DNA from: JACCZX01 sp963829995
Lineage (GTDB): Bacteria; Pseudomonadota; Gammaproteobacteria; Burkholderiales; Burkholderiaceae_F
NCBI GenBank assembly: GCA_963829995.1
Contig: CAWHKW010000031.1
Location: forward strand, 372,001 to 436,000
Length of the DNA: 64,000 bases
Reading direction: 5' to 3'
Both the position numbers and the translations under genes were made by a program. Below are positions 16,661 through 25,204 of the stretch, in pieces; the stretch's first letter is position 1; each line of letters opens with the position of its first letter. The notes below the pieces were generated by a model that searched no databases, had not been told where the DNA came from, and saw only the letters and a program-made list of their open reading frames with translations.

Positions 16661-19432
16661 ATGATGTCCGGAATTCTGACCAAGGTTTTTGGCAGCCGTA
16701 ACGAGCGCCTGCTGAAAACGTATGACCGCAATGTCGAGCGCATCAATGCGTTGGAATCCAAGCTATCGCCGCTGTCCGATGAAGAGATAAAGGCGAAGAC
16801 CAGCGAGTTTCGCCAACGCGTGGCGAACGGTGAAACGCTTGATGATCTGCTGCCCGAAGCCTTCGCCGTAGTGCGAGAAGCCGCCAAACGCACCCTCGCG
16901 ATGCGACATTTTGACGTGCAGCTGGTAGGTGGCATGGTGCTGCACGCCGGCAAGATCGCGGAAATGCGCACCGGAGAGGGCAAGACGCTCGCCGCAACGC
17001 TACCCGCGTATTTGAATGCACTTGCTGGTAAGGGTGTGCACATCGTCACCGTCAACGACTATCTGGCGGCCCGCGATGCTGATTGGATGGGCAAGGTGTA
17101 TCGGTTCCTCGGTCTGACGGTCGGCGTCATTCTTTCGCAGCAGGCGACCGAAGAAAAACGCGTGGCGTACGCGGCGGACATTACGTATGGCACGAACAAC
17201 GAATTCGGCTTCGACTATCTGCGCGACAACATGGAATACGCCGCGGCCGACCGGCGACAACGCGGACTTTCATACGCGATTGTCGACGAGGTTGATTCGA
17301 TTCTGATCGACGAAGCGCGGACGCCGCTGATCATTTCAGGTCCGGCCGAAGATCACACCGAAACCTACGTGCGCGTTAATGAGATTCCGAAGCTGCTGAC
17401 GCGCCAGGCGGACGAAAAGGGCGAGGGTGATTACTGGGTCGACGAAAAGGCGCACCAGGTGCACATCTCCGAGAGCGGTCATGAAAAGCTCGAGGAGATA
17501 TTGACGCGGATGGGAATGCTGGCCGAAGGCGAGAGTCTGTATTCGCCCGCCAACATCATCCTGATGCACCACCTGAACGCCGCGTTGCGGGCGCATTCAC
17601 TGTTCCATCGCGATCAGCAGTATGTGGTGCAAAACGGCGAGATCGTCATCGTCGACGAGTTCACCGGTCGCATGATGGTCGGCCGCCGCTGGTCGGAAGG
17701 GTTGCATCAGGCCGTGGAAGCCAAGGAAGGCGTGCAGATCCAGGCCGAGAACCAGACCTACGCGTCGATCACGTTTCAAAATTACTTCCGCATGTACGGC
17801 AAGCTCGCCGGAATGACCGGTACCGCGGATACCGAGGCGTACGAATTCCAGGAAATCTACCGGCTCGAGACGGTCGTGATCCCGACACACCGGCCGATGA
17901 TCCGCATCGACTCGCAAGACAAGGTGTACCGGACGCTTAAAGAGAAATACACCGCGATCATCGACGACATCCGAGACTGCGTGGAACGCGGCCAGCCGGT
18001 ACTGGTTGGCACGACGTCGATCGAGAATTCCGAGTTGCTTGCAGGTCTGCTGAAAACGGAAGGGCTGCCGCACCAGGTTCTGAATGCGAAGCAGCATGCG
18101 AAGGAGGCTGAGATCGTCGCTCAGGCGGGCAGCCCGGCAGTGATCACGATCGCGACCAACATGGCGGGCCGCGGGACCGACATCGTGCTCGGCGGCAACG
18201 TCGAAAAACAAATGCAGTTCGTCGAAGCCGACACCACACTCGATGATTCGACGAAGTCACAGCGCGTCAACAAGCTGCGCAACGAGTGGCAATCACTGCA
18301 CGATCAGGTCGTCAGCGCCGGGGGCTTGAAGATCATCGGTTCCGAGCGACACGAGTCGCGCCGTATCGATAATCAGCTGCGCGGACGGTCCGGTCGGCAG
18401 GGCGATCCTGGCGCGTCGCGCTTTTACCTGTCGATGGAGGATTCGCTGCTGCGCATTTTCGCCGGCGACAAGATGAAAGCGATCATGGATCGCCTCAAAT
18501 TGCCCGAGGGTGAAGCGATCGAAGCGGGCATGGTAACGAGATCGATTGAGAGCGCACAGCGCAAGGTCGAGGCTCGCAACTTCGATATCCGCAAGCAGTT
18601 GCTCGAATATGACGATGTTGCCAACGATCAGCGGCGCGAGATCTATCGGCTACGCAATGACATTCTGGAAACGGACAACACGGGCGAGATGGTGACGAAC
18701 CTGCGCACCGGTTACTTCACCGACATGTTCCGTGCGCATGTACCCAACGAGTCGGTCGAAGAGCAATGGGACATCGCCGGCCTCGAAGCGGCGCTGGCCA
18801 ACGATTGGCAGCTCAACGTGCCGCTCAAGAGCGCGCTCGAGTCGAACGATTCGCTGACCGATGAGGACCTGCTGACCAAGGTGCTAAAAGCCGCGGATGA
18901 ATCGTACGAAGCTAAGGTTGCGATCGTCGGCCGCGATTCGTTTTCGGGCTTCGAGCGGTCGATCATGCTGCAGTCGCTGGACCAGGCGTGGCGCGAGCAT
19001 CTGACTGCGCTTGATGCGCTGCGCCAGGGTATCCATCTGCGAGGCTACGCGCAGAAGCAGCCGAAGCAGGAATACAAGCGCGAAGCGTTTGAGCTATTCG
19101 GCTCCCTGTTGGATCGCGTGCGTGCCGACGTTGTGCGTGTGCTGATGAATGTGCGGATTCAAACGCAAGAAGAAATCCAGCAGGCCGAGCAACAGATCGA
19201 AGAGGAAAGCGAGCGCCGGGCCGAGCAGGCACGAGCACAGCATTCGGAGTTCGGACTGGGTGTATCAGAAGAGCCGATAGCGGTAGAGGCAATGACATTG
19301 CCGGATAGTGACGAGGGCATCGCGAAGCCTGCGGTACAGCAAGTCAGACGTATCGGAGAAAAAATCGGCCGCAACGATCCATGCCCCTGCGGATCGGGCA
19401 AGAAGTACAAGCAGTGCCATGGAAAGTTGTAG
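16661..19432 (+). CDS. secA: Preprotein translocase ATPase SecA
   Basis: Motor ATPase that drives post-translational export through SecYEG. The 923 residues are typical for proteobacteria. Seen are Walker A MRTGEGKTLAATL near residue 103, TNNEFGFDYLRDNM, the DEAD-like VDEVDSILIDEARTPL near 206, ATNMAGRGTDIVLGGNV, GRSGRQGDPG, and the C-terminal zinc/SecB-binding tail NDPCPCGSGKKYKQCHGKL. ATG at 16661 or 16664 both give credible starts (MMSGILTK). A family B repeat begins 12 nt after the stop. Confidence 0.98.
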   Translation: MMSGILTKVFGSRNERLLKTYDRNVERINALESKLSPLSDEEIKAKTSEFRQRVANGETLDDLLPEAFAVVREAAKRTLAMRHFDVQLVGGMVLHAGKIAEMRTGEGKTLAATLPAYLNALAGKGVHIVTVNDYLAARDADWMGKVYRFLGLTVGVILSQQATEEKRVAYAADITYGTNNEFGFDYLRDNMEYAAADRRQRGLSYAIVDEVDSILIDEARTPLIISGPAEDHTETYVRVNEIPKLLTRQADEKGEGDYWVDEKAHQVHISESGHEKLEEILTRMGMLAEGESLYSPANIILMHHLNAALRAHSLFHRDQQYVVQNGEIVIVDEFTGRMMVGRRWSEGLHQAVEAKEGVQIQAENQTYASITFQNYFRMYGKLAGMTGTADTEAYEFQEIYRLETVVIPTHRPMIRIDSQDKVYRTLKEKYTAIIDDIRDCVERGQPVLVGTTSIENSELLAGLLKTEGLPHQVLNAKQHAKEAEIVAQAGSPAVITIATNMAGRGTDIVLGGNVEKQMQFVEADTTLDDSTKSQRVNKLRNEWQSLHDQVVSAGGLKIIGSERHESRRIDNQLRGRSGRQGDPGASRFYLSMEDSLLRIFAGDKMKAIMDRLKLPEGEAIEAGMVTRSIESAQRKVEARNFDIRKQLLEYDDVANDQRREIYRLRNDILETDNTGEMVTNLRTGYFTDMFRAHVPNESVEEQWDIAGLEAALANDWQLNVPLKSALESNDSLTDEDLLTKVLKAADESYEAKVAIVGRDSFSGFERSIMLQSLDQAWREHLTALDALRQGIHLRGYAQKQPKQEYKREAFELFGSLLDRVRADVVRVLMNVRIQTQEEIQQAEQQIEEESERRAEQARAQHSEFGLGVSEEPIAVEAMTLPDSDEGIAKPAVQQVRRIGEKIGRNDPCPCGSGKKYKQCHGKL

Positions 19433-19444
19433 TAGGCAGTCCTC

Positions 19445-19531
19445 GTGTACCGCGACGGCTTCGCCGTCGCACGTGCACTCGGACTGATTAGTTAGGCGCG
19501 CTCCCTTCGGAGCGGCCGCGCGTGCGCGCGC
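19445..19531 (+). repeat. Family B twin-hairpin element (copy B1)
   Basis: It starts 12 nt after the secA stop. The first unit is an outer GTGTAC/GTGCAC pair enclosing the perfect hairpin GCGACGGC-TTC-GCCGTCGC. The linker is GATTAGTTAG. The second unit is GCGCGC (19496) and GCGCGC (19524) around the conserved 19-mer CCTTCGGAGCGGCCGCGCG. Two more copies, at 48.7 and 63.2 kb, keep the linker and 19-mer exactly but have different, still complementary, stems. The 64 bp to argJ hold nothing else recognised. Confidence 0.88.
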
Positions 19532-19595
19532 AGAACAACGGCAGGGGAATAGTTGCTTCGTATGCCGCGTTCATCACCGATCACAGGTTTTAGAC

Positions 19596-20823
19596 GTGGC
19601 CGTTAATCTTCGTGCGCCCGATCCGAAGGCTCTGTTCGCTGTGGCGGGTATCGAACTCGGCTGGGCGGAGGCTGGAATACGAAAGCCCGACCGCAAAGAC
19701 GTATTGGTGGTTCGCATCGCCGATGGAGCGAGCGTTGGGGCTGTGTTTACACAGAACTGCTTTGCAGCCGCGCCAGTGCTTGTGTGCCGCGAACATCTGG
19801 CCAGTGAGCCAGGGCATCCGTGCGTTGCTCGTCAACACCGGCAATGCGAATGCAGGCACAGGTGAGATAGGGATCAAAGCGGCACGCGCGAGTTGTGAAG
19901 CTCTGGCCCAGTTGATCGGGTGCGACGCCAGGCAAGTACTGCCATTTTCTACCGGCGTGATCATGGAGCAACTGCCTATCGAGCGGTTGATCGCAGGGCT
20001 GCCGCTGGCGATTGACCGGCTGCGACAAGATCACTGGTTGCAAGCGGCGCAAGCGATCATGACGACTGACACCGTGCCCAAAGCTGCGTCACGCCGAGTC
20101 GAAATCGCCGGAACCAATGTCACGCTCACGGGAATCGCTAAAGGCGCAGGGATGATCCGGCCCAACATGGCGACGATGCTCGGCTTCGTTGCGACCGACG
20201 CGTCGATTGCGCCCGCATTGCTGCAGCAGCTGACGCAACGCGCTGCCGATCGATCGTTCAATTGCATCACGATCGATGGGGACACATCGACCAACGATTC
20301 GTTTGTGGTAATCGCCTCAGGCCGCGCTCCTACGCGGATCGATTCCGAGCACGCTCCTTCGTACTCCGCGTTCTCCGATGCATTGAACGAGCTTGCGCGC
20401 GAACTCGCGCACGCGATCGTGCGTGATGGTGAAGGGGCGACCAAGTTTATTGAGGTACGGGTCGAGCAGGCGGCGACCGAAGCCGAGGCCCAGCAGGTGG
20501 CTTATGCGGTAGCGCATTCACCGCTGGTCAAGACCGCATTTTTCGCTTCTGATCCGAATCTTGGACGCATCCTGGCAGCGGTCGGTTACGCCGGCATTGA
20601 AGGTCTGCAACCCGAGCGTGTTCAAATGCATCTGGACGATGTGCACGTCGTGCTCGACGGCGGCCGCCACCCCAGGTATCGCGAGGAAGACGGGCAACGA
20701 GTAATGAAGAATTCGGAAATCGTCATCCGTTTGCAGTTGGGCCGCGGCATGACCGGCGCATCGGTGTGGACTACCGACCTGTCGCACGATTACGTATCAA
20801 TCAACGCCGACTATCGATCGTGA
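19596..20823 (+). CDS. argJ: Bifunctional ornithine acetyltransferase/N-acetylglutamate synthase ArgJ, apparent frameshift
   Basis: Transfers acetyl groups from N-acetylornithine to glutamate in the arginine cycle and self-cleaves at a threonine. From GTG 19596 one frame gives MAVNLRAPDPKALFAVAGI through PVLVCREHLAS; about 19805-19812 similarity jumps to the next frame (SQGIRALLVNTGNANAGTG onward) and runs to 20823. One extra base near AGTGAGCC explains this. The autoprocessing motif GAGMIRPNMATML is intact, with DGDTSTNDS and FFASDPNLGRILAAVGYAG further on. Corrected length is about 408 residues, normal. The stop overlaps the next gene. Sequence error is more likely than decay because no other lesions are present. 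Confidence 0.87.
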
Positions 20824-21722
20824 CCCGCGCCGCGTCCGAACTCACCCTGCAACGGCTGGCCGCCGTGCTCGAGCGCCTCGAGTCGCTATTGCCGGCGCCT
20901 GCGCAGACTGATTTTGCTTCGTCACCGGCTTTTCGCTGGCGCAAGCGGCGTTATCTCGGACTCGAACGGGGAGAATTGCAGACGGTGCTACGGCCCGCGC
21001 TGATTCCATTCGACGATCTAAAGCATGTCGATGCTCAGAAAGCTGCCATTCGACAAAATACCGAGCGCTTCGTACGCGGGCTACCGGCCAACAACGCTTT
21101 GCTGACCGGCGCGCGCGGTACCGGAAAGTCTTCGCTGATCCGCGCGTGCTTGCACGAATTTTCCGCGCAAGGTCTGCGACTGATCGAAGTCGATAAGCGT
21201 GACCTGATCGATGTTGCCGACATCGTCGACATCGTCGCTGAGCGCACCGAATACTTCATTATTTTTTGCGACGACCTGTCGTTCGATACCAACGAGGCCG
21301 GCTACAAGGAGTTAAAGGCGGCGCTCGACGGTTCTATCGCCGGCACGGCGAAGAATGTCCTGATTTATGCGTCGTCGAATCGGCGCCACCTGATGCCCGA
21401 GCTGATGCGCGACAACCTGAATACGCGTTATGACGGTGACGGCGAGATTCATCCCGCTGAGGCGGTGGAAGAGCAGATATCGCTTTCCGAACGCTTCGGA
21501 CTCTGGCTTTCGTTCTATCCGTTTCGCCAGGACGATTACCTGGATATCGTGGCGCATTGGCTACAGCGCTTTGGCTTGGAGCAACGCGAGGTGCCAGAAG
21601 CGCGCGCCGACGCATTGCAGTTCGCCCTGCAGCGCGGGTCACGGTCCGGCCGCGTGGCGTTGCAGTTTGCGCGTCATTGGGCCGGTGGCAAGCGTCTCGC
21701 CGGCGACTCCGCGCCACGATGA
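20820..21722 (+). CDS. DUF815 family P-loop ATPase
   Basis: A 300-residue AAA-like cytoplasmic protein. The Walker A motif GARGTGKSS is near residue 98; the Walker B-like FIIFCDDLSFD near 143 is followed by YKELKAALDG, VLIYASSNRRHLMPE and a helical C-terminal lid with GRVALQFARHWAG. These are the hallmarks of DUF815, whose biochemical role is unestablished. GTG 20820 overlaps the argJ stop, and the gene's own stop overlaps the Nudix gene as ATGA, so it is probably cotranscribed with both. An upstream in-frame ATG at 20766 would overlap argJ more deeply and precedes the conserved region. Confidence 0.85.
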   Translation: MTRAASELTLQRLAAVLERLESLLPAPAQTDFASSPAFRWRKRRYLGLERGELQTVLRPALIPFDDLKHVDAQKAAIRQNTERFVRGLPANNALLTGARGTGKSSLIRACLHEFSAQGLRLIEVDKRDLIDVADIVDIVAERTEYFIIFCDDLSFDTNEAGYKELKAALDGSIAGTAKNVLIYASSNRRHLMPELMRDNLNTRYDGDGEIHPAEAVEEQISLSERFGLWLSFYPFRQDDYLDIVAHWLQRFGLEQREVPEARADALQFALQRGSRSGRVALQFARHWAGGKRLAGDSAPR

Positions 21723-22750
21723 TAAATCGCCGCACTCCGGTCGATGTTGCGGCCGGTGTGTTGATTCGGCGCGACGGGCGGTTTCTTTTGGCCAGCCGGC
21801 CCGCCGGAAAGCCGTACGCATCGTATTGGGAGTTTCCCGGCGGCAAAGTCGAAGCCGGGGAGTCGGTCGTCAACACACTCGTGCGTGAGCTGCACGAAGA
21901 ACTCGGCATCAACATCGGCACTGCGTACCCTTGGGTCGTACGCGTGTTCGATTACCCACACGCTTTGGTGCGTCTGCATTTTTTTCGAGTGTTCGAGTGG
22001 AGCGGCGAGATTCATTCGCGCGAGCATCAGAGCTTCGGCTTCTTCTCGTCCGGCGATCTACCCGATGGTCCGCTGTTGCCTGCCACCATTCCGCTTCTAC
22101 GCTGGGTTGCCCTGCCGTCGCACTATGCAATCAGCGCCGTTGCCCGGCTCGGCCGCGCCACGTTCTTGCGGCGCCTAGAGTCGACACTCGCACGCGGGTT
22201 GAAGCTGCTTCAATTCCGGGAGCCCGAACTCGATAGCAATACAGCAGCGGCGATCTTCGATGACGTCCGCGCGCGAGTGCGCGCTGCCGGGGCGACGCTG
22301 CTGGTTAACAGCCGGCATCACCATGCACTCTGGGACAAAGCCGATGGTGTGCATTTAACCGCAGCCGATCTTGCGGTGACAGAAAAGCGGCCGGAGTTCG
22401 AGTGGGTCGGAGCCTCTGTACATTCGACCGCGGAGATCGAACGTGCCGCTGCGCTGCAGTTGGACTTCGTGGCAGTGGGGGCTGTGCGTCAAACGGATAC
22501 TCACCCCCATCAGCTACCGCTTGGATGGAGTGCCTTCGCGGCTCTGATCGCCGACGCTAGCTTGCCCGTGTTCGCATTGGGAGGGATGCGCGCAAGCGAT
22601 CTAACGACCGCAATGCGCCACGGCGCGCATGGCGTTGCATCGCTGTCTGCAATGTGGGACGACGATCAGTGCGAGCGGCTCGATGCGTCGAACTTGTCAT
22701 CAGCGTCTGTCGAGCCGACGTCATTCTCACCATTGCCGGCGATTGAGTAG
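21719..22750 (+). CDS. Nudix (MutT-like) hydrolase fused to ThiE/TenI-like domain
   Basis: A 343-residue fusion. The N-terminal half (about 1-135) is a MutT-type Nudix hydrolase with the box GGKVEAGESVVNTLVRELHEELG, expected to clean oxidised nucleotides such as 8-oxo-dGTP. The C-terminal half (about 145-320) resembles thiamine phosphate synthase/TenI barrels: LKLLQFREPEL, LLVNSRHHHA, GVHLTAADL, GASVHS, DFVAVGAV and FALGGM. Such fusions are known in beta- and gammaproteobacteria; the second domain's activity is uncertain. ATG 21719 overlaps DUF815. The 3' end runs 85 bp into the converging yacG. Confidence 0.9.
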   Translation: MINRRTPVDVAAGVLIRRDGRFLLASRPAGKPYASYWEFPGGKVEAGESVVNTLVRELHEELGINIGTAYPWVVRVFDYPHALVRLHFFRVFEWSGEIHSREHQSFGFFSSGDLPDGPLLPATIPLLRWVALPSHYAISAVARLGRATFLRRLESTLARGLKLLQFREPELDSNTAAAIFDDVRARVRAAGATLLVNSRHHHALWDKADGVHLTAADLAVTEKRPEFEWVGASVHSTAEIERAAALQLDFVAVGAVRQTDTHPHQLPLGWSAFAALIADASLPVFALGGMRASDLTTAMRHGAHGVASLSAMWDDDQCERLDASNLSSASVEPTSFSPLPAIE

Positions 22751-22872
22751 CCGTCGGATGCCCACGCGCCGAGATCGATCATTTTGCATCGCTCGGAACA
22801 AAACGGTCGAAACTTCGACTGCGCGTCCCATTTCACTTCGCGACCGCAAGTCGGACATCGGACCCTGGCCAT
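22666..22872 (-). CDS. yacG: Zinc-ribbon DNA gyrase inhibitor YacG
   Basis: A 68-residue protein with the four-cysteine zinc ribbon VRCPTCGREVKW and FCSERCKMIDLGAWASDGYSI, the diagnostic YacG sequence. E. coli YacG binds GyrB and blocks DNA binding. It lies 7 bp downstream of zapD on the same strand, the arrangement coaE-zapD-yacG being common in proteobacteria. Its last 85 bases overlap the end of the Nudix-ThiE gene on the other strand, so the C-terminal tail (NDVGSTDADDKFDASSRSH) is probably poorly constrained. Confidence 0.92.
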   Translation of the reverse strand: MARVRCPTCGREVKWDAQSKFRPFCSERCKMIDLGAWASDGYSIAGNGENDVGSTDADDKFDASSRSH

Positions 22873-22879
22873 TCAAGAG

Positions 22880-23650
22880 CTAGAACGCGCAGAGTGCCAG
22901 TTCGAACGGAACATCGCGGTCCATCGAGCGAGGCTTGGGCTCACGGTCCTGGGTCGAAAAGCGTATCCACAGCATGTACTTGTTGGCGCTGATTTCCGGA
23001 ATGGCATGCAGCGCGCCATCCACGCTTACCTGCAACAACGCGTACGTTCGTCCCTGCAACATCTGCTGAAACGCGCCCTGCGCAGCGACCTGCTTGCTGC
23101 GATGAGCGGTCTCTCGTAGCAGCTTCAAGACAATTGCCAGCGCGGCATGGAATTGCAGCATCGGGGCAACCCAGCTTTGTAAATCACCCGCTCGTGTGTC
23201 GACGTCGCGTGCCAACCAGGCGTGATACGACGGAAGATCGAACTCGCACGTCCCGCCCGGGATGATCGCGCGGCTGCGAATGCTCATTAGCCACTCGTTG
23301 TCACGTACGTGCTGACCGGCTTTGCCGGTCGTGGCATTCAGATTCTGCTGCGCCCGTTCGATTTCGGACAACACACCGGACAGTGCGCTTTCCGACACCT
23401 GTGGATTGTTGCGCAACGCTTGTAGGGTTTGCTTGTGGCGCTCTAGCTCTTGCAGCAAGTCTGATCGCAAATCGGCGCGCGAAGTGACCTCGAGTATCTC
23501 GAAGAGTGTCAACAGCGCTGTGTGGTGGCAGTAGGAGTGTTCCTGCGCGCAGAAGTACATCAGCTTGTCGAACAGGTCTTCGAGACGCAGCAAGGTCCGG
23601 ACGCGCTCGCTGAAGGGGTACTCGTACAAGACCTTAGCGTCGGTCGACAT
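22880..23650 (-). CDS. zapD: Cell division protein ZapD
   Basis: Cytoplasmic FtsZ-bundling protein that stabilises the Z ring (formerly YacF, DUF1342). The 256 residues begin with YEYPFSERVRTLLRLEDLFDKL, the most conserved region; next come AQEHSYCHHTALLTLFEILEV and RADLRSDLLQELERHKQTL, then IPGGTCEFDLPSYHAWL and YMLWIRFSTQD. Mainly helical, no signal peptide. It is followed by yacG and preceded by coaE and pilD on the same strand. Together with ftsQAZ at 10-13.5 kb it gives a second division locus in this window. Confidence 0.94.
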   Translation of the reverse strand: MSTDAKVLYEYPFSERVRTLLRLEDLFDKLMYFCAQEHSYCHHTALLTLFEILEVTSRADLRSDLLQELERHKQTLQALRNNPQVSESALSGVLSEIERAQQNLNATTGKAGQHVRDNEWLMSIRSRAIIPGGTCEFDLPSYHAWLARDVDTRAGDLQSWVAPMLQFHAALAIVLKLLRETAHRSKQVAAQGAFQQMLQGRTYALLQVSVDGALHAIPEISANKYMLWIRFSTQDREPKPRSMDRDVPFELALCAF

Positions 23651-23683
23651 CTCGCAACGAACTTAGGAGCATGGTCGAAGATA

Positions 23684-24322
23684 TCACAGGGTTTCGCGTG
23701 ATCTCTTCATCGCCGCTGATCGTAGGTACACGCGATGCAGACGCTCGACCCTGTCGGCGAGCTGGTCCAGCGGCGCCTCGTTGATCAGCACATCGTCGGC
23801 CGCGGCTAACCGCTGCTGGCGCGTCGCCTGCGCGGCGACGATTTTCCGCGCCATTGTTTCGTCGATACCAGCGCGTGCGCAAACGCGTGCTATCTGCGTC
23901 GCCTCGCTGCAATCGATCAACAGTACGCGGTCAACGCTGCCGTGCCAGCCCCCGGTTTCGACCAACAACGGCACGACGAATACGACGTACTGCGAACCGC
24001 GTTCGAGCAGCTCCGCAGCGCGTTCGCGCATTGCGTTCCGGATCATCGGATGCAACAGGGATTCGAGCTGCGTGCGTGCGGCCGGGTCGGAGAAAGCGCG
24101 GGCGCGCATCCGGGGGCGGTCCAACGATCCATCGACGGCAATCGCCTCGGCGCCGAAGGAATCGCGCAGGGCGCCGATTGCAGCACCGCCCTTGCTCGTG
24201 AGTTGATGAGCGATTGTGTCGGCGTCCACGATCGCCGCACCGTGGCTCGACAGCATCATTGCGATCGAGGACTTGCCGCTGCCAACGCCACCCGTCAGGC
24301 CGACGCTGAACGCGGAGAACAT
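23684..24322 (-). CDS. coaE: Dephospho-CoA kinase CoaE
   Basis: Final enzyme of coenzyme A biosynthesis, phosphorylating the ribose 3'-OH of dephospho-CoA. The 212 residues carry the P-loop GLTGGVGSGKSS near residue 8, then VDADTIAHQL, a CoA-binding region with LHPMIRNAM, VVFVVPLLVETGG, and the lid ARAGIDETMARKIVAAQATRQQRLAAADDVLIN. Start ATG at 24322 overlaps the pilD stop by a single base (TGATG type), so it is coupled to prepilin peptidase, an arrangement common to many proteobacteria with type IV pili. Confidence 0.96.
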   Translation of the reverse strand: MFSAFSVGLTGGVGSGKSSIAMMLSSHGAAIVDADTIAHQLTSKGGAAIGALRDSFGAEAIAVDGSLDRPRMRARAFSDPAARTQLESLLHPMIRNAMRERAAELLERGSQYVVFVVPLLVETGGWHGSVDRVLLIDCSEATQIARVCARAGIDETMARKIVAAQATRQQRLAAADDVLINEAPLDQLADRVERLHRVYLRSAAMKRSRETL

Positions 24323-25158
24323 CAGAGCGGCACTAACCAGCGAGTCAATCGATCGCCGCTGAGCATCACGATCATGCCGGCAGCTGCAAGATACGGTCCG
24401 AATGGGATCGGAATTTCACGGCCGCGTCGCGCGAGCACGATCAGCGCGATACCGACGACCGCGCCGACCAGCGACGACAGCAAAACGATGGGCAACAACG
24501 CTTTCCAGCCCATCCACGCGCCGAGCGCGGCCAGCAGCTTGAAGTCCCCGTACCCCATCCCTTCCTTGCCGGTGGTCAGCTTGAACAACCAGTAGATCGA
24601 CCAAAGCACCAGATAGCCGGCGGCGGCGCCAACGACCGCATCCCTCAGCGGGACGAAGAGTCCCGTCACATTGGCCAGCAACCCGAGCCAGAGTAAAGGT
24701 AGTGTCAGGTCATCGGGAAGCAACGTCGTGTCTGCGTCGATGAAGGTCAAAGCGATCAGTGTCCAGGTAAAGACGAGCACCAGTGCCGTCTGCCACGTCA
24801 ACCCGAACTTCCAGGCAACGACGGCGGACAACACCGCGGTAAGCGCTTCCACAATCGGATAGCGCGCCGAGATGCGGGCGGCGCAGTGGGCACACTTGCC
24901 ACGTAGTAACAGCCAGGATGCGATGGGGATGTTATCGATGGCGCGCAGTGGTGCCTTGCACTGTGGACAGTGCGACGGCGGCACCAGCAAGTTGTAACGG
25001 TCGGACGAAGCGACAGCAGCGCCCTCGAGCTCGGCGCACTGCGTACGCCAGTCTGCCTCCATCATCTTCGGCAGACGATGAATCAGGACATTGAGGAAGG
25101 AGCCAATCGCTAGGCTGAAAATGGCGACAACGGCGACGAGAAGGGAACCTTCCAGCAA
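24322..25158 (-). CDS. pilD: Prepilin peptidase/N-methyltransferase PilD
   Basis: Bifunctional inner-membrane aspartic protease that cleaves and N-methylates type IV pilins and type II secretion pseudopilins. The 278 residues include GSFLNVLIHRLP at the N-terminus, the two CxxC pairs of the zinc-binding cytoplasmic loop (CPQCKAPL and CAHCAARI), DNIPIASWLLLRGKC, and catalytic aspartates in FIDADTTLLPDDLTLPLLW and GMGYGDFKLLAALGAWMG. About eight membrane spans. It is preceded by pilC 46 bp upstream, with a 9-bp-stem hairpin between them. Confidence 0.96.
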   Translation of the reverse strand: MLEGSLLVAVVAIFSLAIGSFLNVLIHRLPKMMEADWRTQCAELEGAAVASSDRYNLLVPPSHCPQCKAPLRAIDNIPIASWLLLRGKCAHCAARISARYPIVEALTAVLSAVVAWKFGLTWQTALVLVFTWTLIALTFIDADTTLLPDDLTLPLLWLGLLANVTGLFVPLRDAVVGAAAGYLVLWSIYWLFKLTTGKEGMGYGDFKLLAALGAWMGWKALLPIVLLSSLVGAVVGIALIVLARRGREIPIPFGPYLAAAGMIVMLSGDRLTRWLVPL

Positions 25159-25167
25159 GTATCAGCG

Positions 25168-25191
25168 GCCGGCGTCCGCAGAGACGCCGGC
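25168..25191 (-). other. Hairpin between pilC and pilD
   Basis: A perfect 9-bp inverted repeat GCCGGCGTC/GACGCCGGC with a 6-nt loop, placed in the 46-bp pilC-pilD gap. There is no T-tract on the transcribed (minus) side, so it is not a convincing terminator. It could be an mRNA-processing or differential-expression hairpin that keeps pilD below pilC, or a REP-like leftover. Function is inference only. Confidence 0.5.
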
Positions 25192-25204
25192 TTATCCTGA
25201 GTCG

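Noticed and set aside
2211..19815. Programmed +1 frameshifting shared by murF, murC and argJ
   Set aside because: No common slippery sequence, no in-frame stop at the shift sites, and each gene's zero frame runs on by roughly 15-20 codons; sequence error explains all three more simply.
25168..25191. pilC-pilD hairpin as an intrinsic terminator
   Set aside because: No T-tract follows on the transcribed strand; kept only as an unassigned hairpin.
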